64,000 bases of DNA, taken from the NCBI GenBank assembly GCA_026126165.1, contig JAHCJR010000001.1:1-64000 (forward strand), written 5' to 3'. Numbering within the stretch: position 1 is the first letter of the stretch; each line of letters begins with the position of its first letter. The stretch comes from Alphaproteobacteria bacterium (GTDB lineage: Bacteria; Pseudomonadota; Alphaproteobacteria; Ferrovibrionales; Ferrovibrionaceae). A model generated the notes under the pieces. It was not told the origin of the DNA and ran no database searches. It saw only the letters and a list, made by a program, of their open reading frames with translations. Position numbers and translations under genes: made by a program. Below, one piece after another: positions 27,367-35,952 of this stretch.

Positions 27367-30300
27367 CGCGAAAGACGGCGTGTTTGCCGGTCCCAACCGC
27401 CGCGAGGTGCTGCAAGGAACCTTGGCCGGCGCGGCCGCGATCGGCCTGCCGGGCCTGATGGGAGCGGCGGCCGCCCAGAGCGGCGATGACCTGGGCCGGG
27501 TGCGATTGTTCAATCCCGGCCGCCAGACTCTGCGACCGGCACCGGTGACATTCGGGTTCGCCGCGCCACGCGGCGCGGTGCCGCGCGGGCAGAATCTCGC
27601 CCTTGTCATTGGCGCTGGCCGTCACCCGGTTCAGATCGACTTCTTCAATGCCTGGAACGATGGCACGCTCCGGTTCGGCGTCATCTCCGCCATCGTTCCG
27701 GAACTGCCGCCCGGACGTGAAATCGAGGCAAGGATCGCACGCCTGCCAGGGCCACCGCCGGAAGGCGCACCCATATCCGCCTCCGACATTGCCCGGTATC
27801 TGGAAGAGACTGGTGGGGCGCCGAACCTGGAATGGCTGGATCGCGACGGCGGCGCCTATCGGGCAGACGCAACCACGGCGCTCCGCGGGCCGACTGGCTG
27901 GAATCCCGACGGTCCGTCGGTCTCCGGCCGCTGGCTGGCGGGACCGGTCTGTACAGAATGGGTCTGCAGCATTCCGCTCGCGAACGAACGCCGGCAGGCT
28001 CATCCCTCGCTCCGTGCCTATTTCCACTGCCGGGCCTGGCAAGGCGGCGGCAGGATCCTTGGCGTAAGAATTGATGTCGTCCTCGACAACACGGTCGGGC
28101 CTTTCGACACGCGTGTCCGGGAGGCGGTGGGCGATCTGCAAATAAGGCGGGGGAACAGCCCCGACTGGAGCCGGACGGGTGCAGACCTGTCGGGCGCCGG
28201 GCTTGAAGCGGCTGCGGCGGGAAGTTCGGGCAACGACCTGCTCCTGCGCGCCAGGTCAGCAGCGTTTCGGCCCGATCACCGGTTCATGACCCTGGACTGG
28301 GATGGCGTGGCGTTACATGTCCTCGAGATCCGAAGCGAACGAGAGGTACTGGCGCGGCCGCTTGTCGACGAGAAGTGCGTCGTCAGCGGACTGAACGTCC
28401 GGGCAGCCGGGCCTCTTTCGCTCAACGGGTCTGCCGTCTATCGCGGCATCGCCTATCTGCATCAGTCGCGGCGGCTCAGGGTCGCAGCGACAGCCAAGCA
28501 GGCCATGAGCGGGCGCAGGTTTCACCTGAAGGGACGCGATGGTGCGGGCCGACCCGTCGAGGAAATTCTGGTGAGCGGCGCCGATGGCAGTGCCAGCGGC
28601 CAACAGCGCTTCGCCGAAGTCCATGAAGCGACGTGCGACGGAGCAACAGGTGGCACCATCGAGATCGGAACGGCGCGCCCGGCCCATGGGCGTGCCGGCG
28701 CGGCGCGGCTCTGGGGTGTCTCGATCGCTGCCTGGACACGGTGGCCGATCAGGCTCGAATACGGCCTCGCCGGCGCCGAACCGATGCTCGACCCTGGCGT
28801 CCTGGTTACTTCCGGATTGCTGCCGCGCTACGGAATGGACATGGTATCGAAAGGCCATGCGGCCTGGGTCGAACGGATGGTGCGATCGATTGCCGGTCAG
28901 ACGGATTCCTCGGGCCGGATCATTCCCGGCAGCCGCGATCCCGACTACTCCCACGGGCGATGCCTCAATGTCATCATGGGCGGCGCGCAGCCAGGTGGCC
29001 GCCCCGACCTTGCCGTCGTGCCCGGACAACAGGCCGCCTGGGTGTTCGCGCCGACGAACCGGGCGATGTACCGCGCCATGCTTGCCTGCGGCCATGCCAT
29101 GCATCAATGGCCCTGTCACTGGCGGGAAAGGGAGACCGGCCTTGGCGTCGATCCCGGCCGCAGGCGCAGCTTCACCACGCATTTCAATGCGTCGGAGAAC
29201 GACAAGCCGCCGCACTGGCGACGCAGCACCAACACCATCGCCAGGATTGCCACCGACCCGGAACACTGGATCGAGTTCAGCTACCTCCCCTTCCTCGCCA
29301 CCGGCGATCTACATCACTACGAGTCCCTTTACGACGTCACCTTCGCGGCCTGGGCCTGGCATCCGGCGAAATGGCCCTACCAGACGCAGCATGACGGCTA
29401 TGAGCGCGCCACAGTGACCACCAATGCGCGGGCCGTCGCCTGGGTCATGCGCAATCTCGGGCATTTCCGCGTCTGCGCGCCCGAGCACCTGCCGGACCGC
29501 GCTGTTGCATCGCCGCCCGAGACCATCTACCGGATCTACGCGACGCAACAGGCCTGGCTCAAGCGCTGGCATGTCGATGGACCCGATCTGAACGGCCTCA
29601 TGCCGGCGGATAAGGGGGATCACAAGTTCCTTCAGCATGGCAAGGGGCCGGTCTTCGCCTACGCCCAATGGATGCACTCCTATCTGTCCGCAGCCATGGC
29701 ACATCTGGCGCAATCGGAAAGCCTCGATGCTGACGGATTGGCGTTCTTCGACTGGTACAAGAGCTATTCGGTCGATCAGGCCGACCCACGACAGACGCAT
29801 CCGGGGGTCGCTGCCGGATTCTATTACTGGCGTGCCCGTCGGCCAGACGGGAAGCCGCTGCGCAGCATGGCGGAGTTGTACCGTTACATGGCCGATGAAG
29901 AGTGGCCGACGCCGGCTTCCCCGCTTTTCACGCAGATCGAGCCCAATGCCGAACTCGTGCTTGAAGGGCAGCGGACAAATGCCGGCTCCCGACTTGTCGC
30001 GCAAGCCCTGTCCGGACGCGCCGGGGCGCCGAGCCGTGTCTTCGCGGCCGAATTACAGGGACGACAGATCCATACCGCCGGCGATAATGGCCTTGGCCGG
30101 ATCGTGCAGGTAATGGATATCGAAGCTGGCTTAGGCAGCCGTCTCGAGATCGTGGTGGAGCGACCCTTCCGGAGCGAGCGCTACAACCCCAAGCAGTGGC
30201 GATTGCAGATGCCTCCGCCCTCGGCCGGCAGCGGGCTCGTGCTCGATCCAAGTCGAAGCGTCGGCGACTATCCCTATCTACTCATGGGCGCTCTTGGGAC

Positions 30301-30433
30301 GCTGGCGGCAGTCGAGGTCGCTGGTGCGCGCGAAGCCTGGAGGCGTTTACGGGCGCTGGCACGGGCATCCGGCAAGGATTTCCCCGATGCGCGCGCCGAT
30401 CTTTGTGGCTGGGCAATCTCCGCTGGAACCTGA
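27350..30433 (+). CDS. Tat-exported large putative glycan-active protein (related to the RTX protein core)
   Basis: 1027 residues from ATG 27350, with GGAG seven bases upstream. The N-terminus has a twin-arginine signal NRREVLQGTLAG, a hydrophobic core and a cleavage site near AAAAQ (about residue 44). The mature part starts with a beta-rich domain (VTFG at 66, DGTLRF near 104) and continues into an alpha-helical domain with aromatic, histidine-rich stretches (HAMHQWPCHWRE, SYLPFLATG at 644). This order resembles exo-acting polysaccharide lyases of the rhamnogalacturonan exolyase type: RIFT-like barrel plus alpha/alpha barrel. That is inference; no active site is proven. The same order and many identical motifs recur in the RTX protein at 46555-51951. 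Tat export suggests folding, perhaps with a cofactor, before transport. Confidence 0.7.
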   Translation: MSLANNAKDGVFAGPNRREVLQGTLAGAAAIGLPGLMGAAAAQSGDDLGRVRLFNPGRQTLRPAPVTFGFAAPRGAVPRGQNLALVIGAGRHPVQIDFFNAWNDGTLRFGVISAIVPELPPGREIEARIARLPGPPPEGAPISASDIARYLEETGGAPNLEWLDRDGGAYRADATTALRGPTGWNPDGPSVSGRWLAGPVCTEWVCSIPLANERRQAHPSLRAYFHCRAWQGGGRILGVRIDVVLDNTVGPFDTRVREAVGDLQIRRGNSPDWSRTGADLSGAGLEAAAAGSSGNDLLLRARSAAFRPDHRFMTLDWDGVALHVLEIRSEREVLARPLVDEKCVVSGLNVRAAGPLSLNGSAVYRGIAYLHQSRRLRVAATAKQAMSGRRFHLKGRDGAGRPVEEILVSGADGSASGQQRFAEVHEATCDGATGGTIEIGTARPAHGRAGAARLWGVSIAAWTRWPIRLEYGLAGAEPMLDPGVLVTSGLLPRYGMDMVSKGHAAWVERMVRSIAGQTDSSGRIIPGSRDPDYSHGRCLNVIMGGAQPGGRPDLAVVPGQQAAWVFAPTNRAMYRAMLACGHAMHQWPCHWRERETGLGVDPGRRRSFTTHFNASENDKPPHWRRSTNTIARIATDPEHWIEFSYLPFLATGDLHHYESLYDVTFAAWAWHPAKWPYQTQHDGYERATVTTNARAVAWVMRNLGHFRVCAPEHLPDRAVASPPETIYRIYATQQAWLKRWHVDGPDLNGLMPADKGDHKFLQHGKGPVFAYAQWMHSYLSAAMAHLAQSESLDADGLAFFDWYKSYSVDQADPRQTHPGVAAGFYYWRARRPDGKPLRSMAELYRYMADEEWPTPASPLFTQIEPNAELVLEGQRTNAGSRLVAQALSGRAGAPSRVFAAELQGRQIHTAGDNGLGRIVQVMDIEAGLGSRLEIVVERPFRSERYNPKQWRLQMPPPSAGSGLVLDPSRSVGDYPYLLMGALGTLAAVEVAGAREAWRRLRALARASGKDFPDARADLCGWAISAGT

Positions 30434-30466
30434 CGCCATTCATCATCGTATGCCGGGCCAACTCGC

Positions 30467-31678
30467 ATGATCTCCCTTGGGTATGCCGAATGGGGCTGGC
30501 CGGAGCTGCGGGCGGCCTTCCTTGCTTCGATGCGGCCAGCGGACGCGTCCTCGTCCACCAGGCTGCTAAGCGATGCGTTCCAATCTCTCGGTTATGGACC
30601 CTGCCTGTTGCCGCTGAACCTCGGCCGTTCGGCGCTCAGGCTTGTTCTCGATGCACAGCGTCGGCTCGCGCCACAACGCCGGCTGGTGCTACTGCCCGAC
30701 TATGTCTGTCCCAGCGTCGTATCGACCGTCAGGCTGGCCGGTCTCGAACCCGTCCCCGTACCTGTCGCGGCCGATGATCTGAATATGCTGCCGGAAGCCG
30801 TTTCGTCCATGATTAGCCACGAGACGCTGGCGGTGATTGCCGTCAGCATGTATGGCGTTCCCGTGCCACTGGAGGAGATCGCGGCTTCCTGCCGTCGAAG
30901 CGGAGCCATTCTGGTGGACGATGCCGCCCATGCCGTCGGCATCCGGCGTGGCGATCTACTGCTTGGCTGCGGCGGCGATGCCGGGCTTCTCAGTTTCAAT
31001 CAGTCGAAGACGATCACGGGCGGCAGTATCGAAGGCGGCGGCCTGCTGATCATCAACAATCCGGCATTGCAGAAAGAGATTTTCGACAACCTCCACCGGA
31101 TGGCGCGCGCGACCGGCCGTCCGGTTGAGGTGCTTTCGTTCGTCCTCAACCACCTGTGCGACCGTTTCGCCTATCCACCCGAGGTCTACACCGGACAACT
31201 GCGCCGGAGGTTTGGCCTGCCCGTACCAGCGCGACCCGAAATCGGCCCGGCGCTGATCTCCAATGCTGCGGCCTCCGCGGTCCTTGCCCAATTGCCCCGG
31301 TTGCCCGCAATCCTCGACGGCCGGATCAGGATCGCCGGGTGGTATGGAGAGCTTCTGCCCCGAATCGAAGGCCTGGAATTCCCGCAGGGCCGACCGGGAC
31401 GCTATCTTTCGCGCATACTGGTTCGTCTGCCACCGGGAACAGAGGCGAAGGCCCTGCAGGATGCCTTACGCACACACGGCGTGCGGACACGGCTTGGCTA
31501 TCCGGACTGGGCCCGGCAAAGGAAACCGGAAGCCCCGGAACTGATCGAGCTGCCCATGCGGTTAGCGATGTCGAAACCAGATGTCGCGAAAGTATGCGGC
31601 GCGCTGGCGAAGGAATTGGCGCGGGTGGCCCAAGGATGGCGTACGGAGCGGCGGCCACGCGTGGGGAGCGGTGAATGA
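30467..31678 (+). CDS. DegT/DnrJ/EryC1-like PLP-dependent aminotransferase
   Basis: 403 residues. Fold-type I PLP enzyme of the sugar-aminotransferase family: VDDAAHAVG (about 147-155) carries the cofactor-pyridine aspartate, and LLSFNQSKTITGGSIEGGG contains the expected Schiff-base lysine. This branch is divergent; N- and C-terminal parts do not match the common WecE/PglE types closely. Family members usually move an amino group onto a nucleotide keto-sugar. It begins a run of four closely spaced plus-strand genes. Its stop overlaps the ATP-grasp start by 4 bp (ATGA), so the two are coupled. Confidence 0.8.
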   Translation: MISLGYAEWGWPELRAAFLASMRPADASSSTRLLSDAFQSLGYGPCLLPLNLGRSALRLVLDAQRRLAPQRRLVLLPDYVCPSVVSTVRLAGLEPVPVPVAADDLNMLPEAVSSMISHETLAVIAVSMYGVPVPLEEIAASCRRSGAILVDDAAHAVGIRRGDLLLGCGGDAGLLSFNQSKTITGGSIEGGGLLIINNPALQKEIFDNLHRMARATGRPVEVLSFVLNHLCDRFAYPPEVYTGQLRRRFGLPVPARPEIGPALISNAAASAVLAQLPRLPAILDGRIRIAGWYGELLPRIEGLEFPQGRPGRYLSRILVRLPPGTEAKALQDALRTHGVRTRLGYPDWARQRKPEAPELIELPMRLAMSKPDVAKVCGALAKELARVAQGWRTERRPRVGSGE

Positions 31679-32865
31679 CGAATGGTGGCTACGCGATACC
31701 GGCCGTCGTGGTGGGTGGCGGGCTCAATGGCCTTGGCGTCGTGCGAAGCCTCGGCCAGGCGGGCATACCTGTCACGGTGCTCGACAAGGATCCCGGAGCG
31801 CCGGCCATGCGGTCGCGTTTCGCGCGTGCCATCCGCGCTGGCAGCCATGGACCCGAGAAAGTGGAAGGTCGGGATCTCATCGATACCCTCATGGATCTGC
31901 GGAGCGGCTGGGATACACGACCTGTCCTGTTCCTGACCCAGGAAGAATCCGTCGCTTTCGTTTCAGCGCGGCGCGAGCGTCTGGGGAACGGCTACCGCTT
32001 TACAATGCCCACGCACGATACGATGGCGACGCTGCTCGACAAGACGCGCTTTCAGGCACGCGCCGAAGCCCTCGGATTCCCGCTGCCCCGATCCTGCTCG
32101 CTTTCTGGGCTGCAGCATCTGCTGTCAGCCCGGGGCCTGCGCTATCCCTGCATCGTCAAACCTGTCACCAAGAACCCGCTCTGGGGCGCGAAATTCAAAA
32201 AGGCCTACGAAGTGGCGACATTCGCGGAACTGGAAACGCTCTATCGCACGATGGTCGAGTTTTCTTCAGATGTCATCGTGCAGGAATGGATCAAGGGACA
32301 GGATTGCGATGTCTATTTCTGCCTGCAGTATCGGGATCGGAACGGCCAGACGCGTGCGAGCTTCACAGGGAGGAAGATACGTCAGTGGCCACCGATGGTA
32401 GGCGGTACGGCAAGCTGCATGCCGGCGCCGGAGGCTGCCGCGGTGCTCGAAGAACTCACGTCGCGCTTTTTCGATGCGGTCGGTTTCGTCGGTATTGGCA
32501 GCATGGAGTACAAGCGGGACCAGAGGGACGGCCAGTTCTACATGGTCGAGCCCACGGTGGGCCGAACCGACTATCAGGAAGAAGTCGCCACCCTGAATGG
32601 CGATAACATAGTTCTAGCGGCCTACGAGGCGGAGTGCGACCTCCCTTCGAGGCCGCGGGCGCCAACCGGGAGAGCCCCGGGGCGGATTTGGCGCGATCCT
32701 TTCGGCGATGCACGATCCGCTGAATTGCAGCCGGATCATATTGCTCCGGCAGAGGCCAGGAATTGTGAGGTTGTCGATGCCTACTGGCGCTGGAACGATC
32801 CCGGCCCCTGGATCGGCATTAAATTCGATGCGATCCGCAATCGGTTGCGCCGCCTGACAGAATGA
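31675..32865 (+). CDS. ATP-grasp ligase
   Basis: 396 residues. The N-terminus is a Rossmann-like pre-ATP-grasp domain (VVVGGGLNGLGVVRSLG at about 11-27, then VLDKDPGAP). LLDKTRFQARAEALGFPLP marks the entry to the ATP-grasp fold, with the phosphate-gripping segment PCIVKPVTKN around residue 162, IVQEWIKGQD near 203, and a metal-site stretch MVEPTVGRTDYQEE near 290. Such enzymes join a carboxylate to an amine or thiol via an acyl phosphate. Related stand-alone ATP-grasps appear in polysaccharide loci. The substrate is unknown; a uronic-acid carboxyl plus an amino acid or amino sugar is one option. Confidence 0.8.
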   Translation: MTNGGYAIPAVVVGGGLNGLGVVRSLGQAGIPVTVLDKDPGAPAMRSRFARAIRAGSHGPEKVEGRDLIDTLMDLRSGWDTRPVLFLTQEESVAFVSARRERLGNGYRFTMPTHDTMATLLDKTRFQARAEALGFPLPRSCSLSGLQHLLSARGLRYPCIVKPVTKNPLWGAKFKKAYEVATFAELETLYRTMVEFSSDVIVQEWIKGQDCDVYFCLQYRDRNGQTRASFTGRKIRQWPPMVGGTASCMPAPEAAAVLEELTSRFFDAVGFVGIGSMEYKRDQRDGQFYMVEPTVGRTDYQEEVATLNGDNIVLAAYEAECDLPSRPRAPTGRAPGRIWRDPFGDARSAELQPDHIAPAEARNCEVVDAYWRWNDPGPWIGIKFDAIRNRLRRLTE

Positions 32866-32973
32866 TGAACCGAAGCCTGGTCGGGTTGACCGGCAGCGAC
32901 TGGCAATGTTTTGTTAGGCAGGAATCGTCACCATGTTCGACAATCCTCGATGGGATATCGAAAGAATATCAGT

Positions 32974-34185
32974 ATGAACGCGTTTCAGCATGCCGCTACA
33001 CTCGCGCGCCGCTGGCGAGAGGAATTTCGCCTTCCACAGGCTGCGAGGCGTGAGCGGACGCGGGATCGGCAGGGCCTGCCGCAGAACGATCCGGGTGCCG
33101 CGAGCGCAATCGCTGCAGGGCTCGACTGGCTTTGTCAGGCGCAGGACAGATCGGCGACCAAGGACGGCGGCGCCGCGCGCCATTTCAGCCTCCTGACAGG
33201 CTGGGCAAGTTCCTATCCAGAGACTAGCGGATATATCGTCCCGACACTTCTGCGCGAAGCGAGACTTTCCAGCGATCCAAAGCTCGAAGCGCGCGCGCGA
33301 CGCATGCTCGACTGGCTGGTATCCATCCAGTTTCCCGAAGGCGGCTTCCAAGGTGGCGTTGTCGACGCCCTGCCCCGCGTGCCTGTCACTTTCAATACCG
33401 GGCAGATCCTGCTTGGACTCGCCGCTGGTGCCGCCGAACTGGACCGTGACCGCTATCTCGAATCCATGCGCAAGGCGGCCCAATGGCTGGTGGACTCCCA
33501 GGATAGCGATGGTTGCTGGCGCCGCCACCCGACGCCCTTTGCCAAGCCCGGCGAGAAGGCCTACGAAACCCATGTCGCCTGGGGACTTTTCGAGGCGGAT
33601 CGGGTACTTCCCGGACTTGGATTCGGCGAGGCCGGCCTTCGCCAGGTACGCTGGGCGATAGCCTGCCAGCATCCAAACGGCTGGTTCGAGAAATGCTGTC
33701 TGAGCGATGCGGAGCGGCCGCTGACACATACGCTGGGATACGTCTTGCGCGGCATCATCGAGGCGTATCGTCTCGTGCCCGCCGATGACCTGCTCGCGGC
33801 TGCGATACGCACCGCCGATGGCCTGCTCGGCGTACTCGAACCCGACGGGCGCCTGCCGGGCCGGCTCGACAAGGAGTGGCGTGCGGCTGCGCCCTGGGTC
33901 TGCCTGACAGGCAGCGTGCAGATCGCCCATTGCTGGTTCCTCCTCTCCGATATCACCGGCAATGCGCGATATCGCGAAGGCGCGCGCCTGGCCAATCGCT
34001 ATGTGCGGCGAACCCTGGTGATCGATGGCCCGCCCGAAATACGCGGCGGTGTCAAGGGGTCGTTTCCAGTCGATGGCGGATATGGACGTTTCGAGTATCT
34101 CAACTGGGCCTGCAAGTTCATGATCGATGCCAATCGGATGGAGCTTGACAATCTGGCGAAGGGCGCGACCGACCGCGTAATCTGA
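32974..34185 (+). CDS. Alpha/alpha-toroid (prenyltransferase/cyclase-like or six-hairpin) protein
   Basis: 403 residues from ATG 32974; ATG 32950 and TTG 32911 are in frame but without better ribosome sites. No signal peptide. Helical hairpin repeats with QxxxGG-type turns: YIVPTLLREARL, RARRMLDWLVSIQFPEGGFQGG, TFNTGQILLGLAAG, AAQWLVDSQDSDGCW, and YETHVAWGLFEAD. These are the marks of an (alpha/alpha)6 barrel as in terpene cyclases, glycosidases and C5-epimerases/lyases. No DxDD cyclase motif was seen, so terpene chemistry is unlikely; a sugar-chain role fits the surroundings better. The preceding 108 bp hold nothing else I can name. Confidence 0.65.
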   Translation: MNAFQHAATLARRWREEFRLPQAARRERTRDRQGLPQNDPGAASAIAAGLDWLCQAQDRSATKDGGAARHFSLLTGWASSYPETSGYIVPTLLREARLSSDPKLEARARRMLDWLVSIQFPEGGFQGGVVDALPRVPVTFNTGQILLGLAAGAAELDRDRYLESMRKAAQWLVDSQDSDGCWRRHPTPFAKPGEKAYETHVAWGLFEADRVLPGLGFGEAGLRQVRWAIACQHPNGWFEKCCLSDAERPLTHTLGYVLRGIIEAYRLVPADDLLAAAIRTADGLLGVLEPDGRLPGRLDKEWRAAAPWVCLTGSVQIAHCWFLLSDITGNARYREGARLANRYVRRTLVIDGPPEIRGGVKGSFPVDGGYGRFEYLNWACKFMIDANRMELDNLAKGATDRVI

Positions 34186-34210
34186 TGCAGAATTCCGGCA
34201 CGGAAGTCCG

Positions 34211-35950
34211 ATGAGCGGTCTGCTGGTCCAGTGGAAAGGCGACCGGAGCGAAGGCGTGCGTCAAGCGCCGGATGCCGCGCGGCAGACGTTCCGGGAATCT
34301 GGACAATTGCTGGTAAAAACGATCGAGAAGCCCGACTACCGGATCGACTGTTTCAGCCGCATCGACAATGCGACCGACAGTGTCGTCAGCTTCCCCGATG
34401 GCGGATTCGCGGCCTGCGCGGGCACACTTTTTCACCAGCGTGCGACGGGGGAGGAGGCACTCAGGCGGATATACGCCGAGTTTGACGGGAATCCGGGAAT
34501 CCTCGCCGGGACCAGCGGGCATTTCCTGCTGGCAATCGGAAAGGACGGGCGGCTCTTCCTGATGCGCGATCGCAACGGCGCCTTCGAGACTTATGCGACG
34601 AAGGACAGGCGCATTCTTTCTACATCTTTTCTGGCCCTTGCCGCCGCCCTCCCCCGACATTCGCTCGCCTTCCAGGAGGCTTATGAGTACGTCTTCAATG
34701 GGGTCACCCTTGGCGATGGCACGGTGATTGAGGAGATCGAAAAACTTGGCATTGATGAGTGGCTGACCTTTGGCACCAATGTGCAGCGGCATCGGCACGA
34801 TTGGCCGCTACTGCCCGAACCATCCAGCCGGATGCGCGATCAGCTTCTTGCCGCGTTGCACGAAAAGCTGCGTCGCCTGGTTGACCAGACCGCCGGCGCC
34901 TACGATGGCAAGGTGCGGCTTGCACTATCTGGTGGCTACGACAGCCGGCTTCTTGTTGCACTGCTGCGGGAAGCAGGATACGCGCCGGAACTCTATGTCT
35001 ATGGAGATGCCGCCAGCCCGGATGTGCGCATTGCCATGCACATCGCGAAAAGTGAGCAAGTGGCGCTTGCACATCTCGACAAATCCGATGCGCCGGAACC
35101 CACCATCGGGCAGTTCCCCGCGCTGGTCCGGCGCAACTATCTCGTCGGGGACGGACTGCCCTGGGGCGGGCTCTTCAACAGGGGAGCGGAACATTCCGCC
35201 CGCAAGCGGCGGCATGCCGGCGGCGCGCTTCTCCTCAATGGCGGCGGTGGCGAGGTCCTGCGCAATTTTTTCAACTTGCCCGACCGCGATGTCCGGCCCA
35301 TTGACCTGGCCTATGCCTTCTATTCCCAGTTCGATGCGGCGACATGCAGCGTCGGCTTTGACCGAGGGGCGCATCTGGCACATATCGCGGAGAAGATCCG
35401 GCGGCTGCCGGGACTGGATCGCCCTCGACTGACCAGGCAGATGGCGGAAGCGGTCTATCCGCATTTCCGTTGCCGGTCGTGGAACGGACGGGAGAGCCTG
35501 ATCAACAGCCGCTTCGGACCCTGGCTTCTGCCATTTTACGACTACGAGATCACCCAGGCAGCCCTCTCCATCCCGGTGCGGTTCAAGTACCATGGCGATT
35601 TCGAGGCGGCCCTGATCCGGCGTGCCGATCCGCGTCTGGCGGCCTATCCGAGCAACTATGGAACCGGTTTCGATCAAGATGCGCCACTCAAGCGGCGCCT
35701 TGGCGACTGGGCATACTATCTCCAGCCGACCTGGCTCAGGCAGTATCGCTATGCGATCAAGCATCGCCTGCGGTCCGAACGGAACTTCGCCAGGTGGCTC
35801 GACGGGGAGCATGCCGGCCAGGTTATCGACCTGGAGCTGCCCTACATGTCGCGCCTGTTCCGGCCCGAGCGCATCTTCGACGAGGCGCAGTATTCCCGCG
35901 TCCTGACCCTGGAGTATCTGCTGCAAACCCTGAATGCGAGGATGGATTAG
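34211..35950 (+). CDS. Asparagine-synthase-like protein without the glutaminase cysteine
   Basis: 579 residues. The C-terminal part is an ATP-pyrophosphatase (PP-loop) domain with LALSGGYDSRLL, the AMP-forming loop at S240-S245, as in asparagine synthetase B and beta-lactam synthetase. The N-terminal part (~1-215) has the length and strand pattern of a class II glutamine amidotransferase domain, but starts MSGLLV instead of MCGI, so the N-terminal nucleophile cysteine is missing and glutamine cannot be split there. Loss of this cysteine is also seen in beta-lactam and lasso-peptide (McjC-like) synthetases, which use an internal amine. It may therefore make an intramolecular amide or use ammonia or an amine from elsewhere. 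It ends 2 bp before the next glycosyltransferase. Confidence 0.85.
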   Translation: MSGLLVQWKGDRSEGVRQAPDAARQTFRESGQLLVKTIEKPDYRIDCFSRIDNATDSVVSFPDGGFAACAGTLFHQRATGEEALRRIYAEFDGNPGILAGTSGHFLLAIGKDGRLFLMRDRNGAFETYATKDRRILSTSFLALAAALPRHSLAFQEAYEYVFNGVTLGDGTVIEEIEKLGIDEWLTFGTNVQRHRHDWPLLPEPSSRMRDQLLAALHEKLRRLVDQTAGAYDGKVRLALSGGYDSRLLVALLREAGYAPELYVYGDAASPDVRIAMHIAKSEQVALAHLDKSDAPEPTIGQFPALVRRNYLVGDGLPWGGLFNRGAEHSARKRRHAGGALLLNGGGGEVLRNFFNLPDRDVRPIDLAYAFYSQFDAATCSVGFDRGAHLAHIAEKIRRLPGLDRPRLTRQMAEAVYPHFRCRSWNGRESLINSRFGPWLLPFYDYEITQAALSIPVRFKYHGDFEAALIRRADPRLAAYPSNYGTGFDQDAPLKRRLGDWAYYLQPTWLRQYRYAIKHRLRSERNFARWLDGEHAGQVIDLELPYMSRLFRPERIFDEAQYSRVLTLEYLLQTLNARMD

Positions 35951-35952
35951 CG

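Noticed and set aside
32974-34185. Squalene/terpene cyclase
   Set aside because: Toroid repeats are present but no DxDD or cyclase QW consensus with isoprenoid neighbours; the setting is polysaccharide synthesis.
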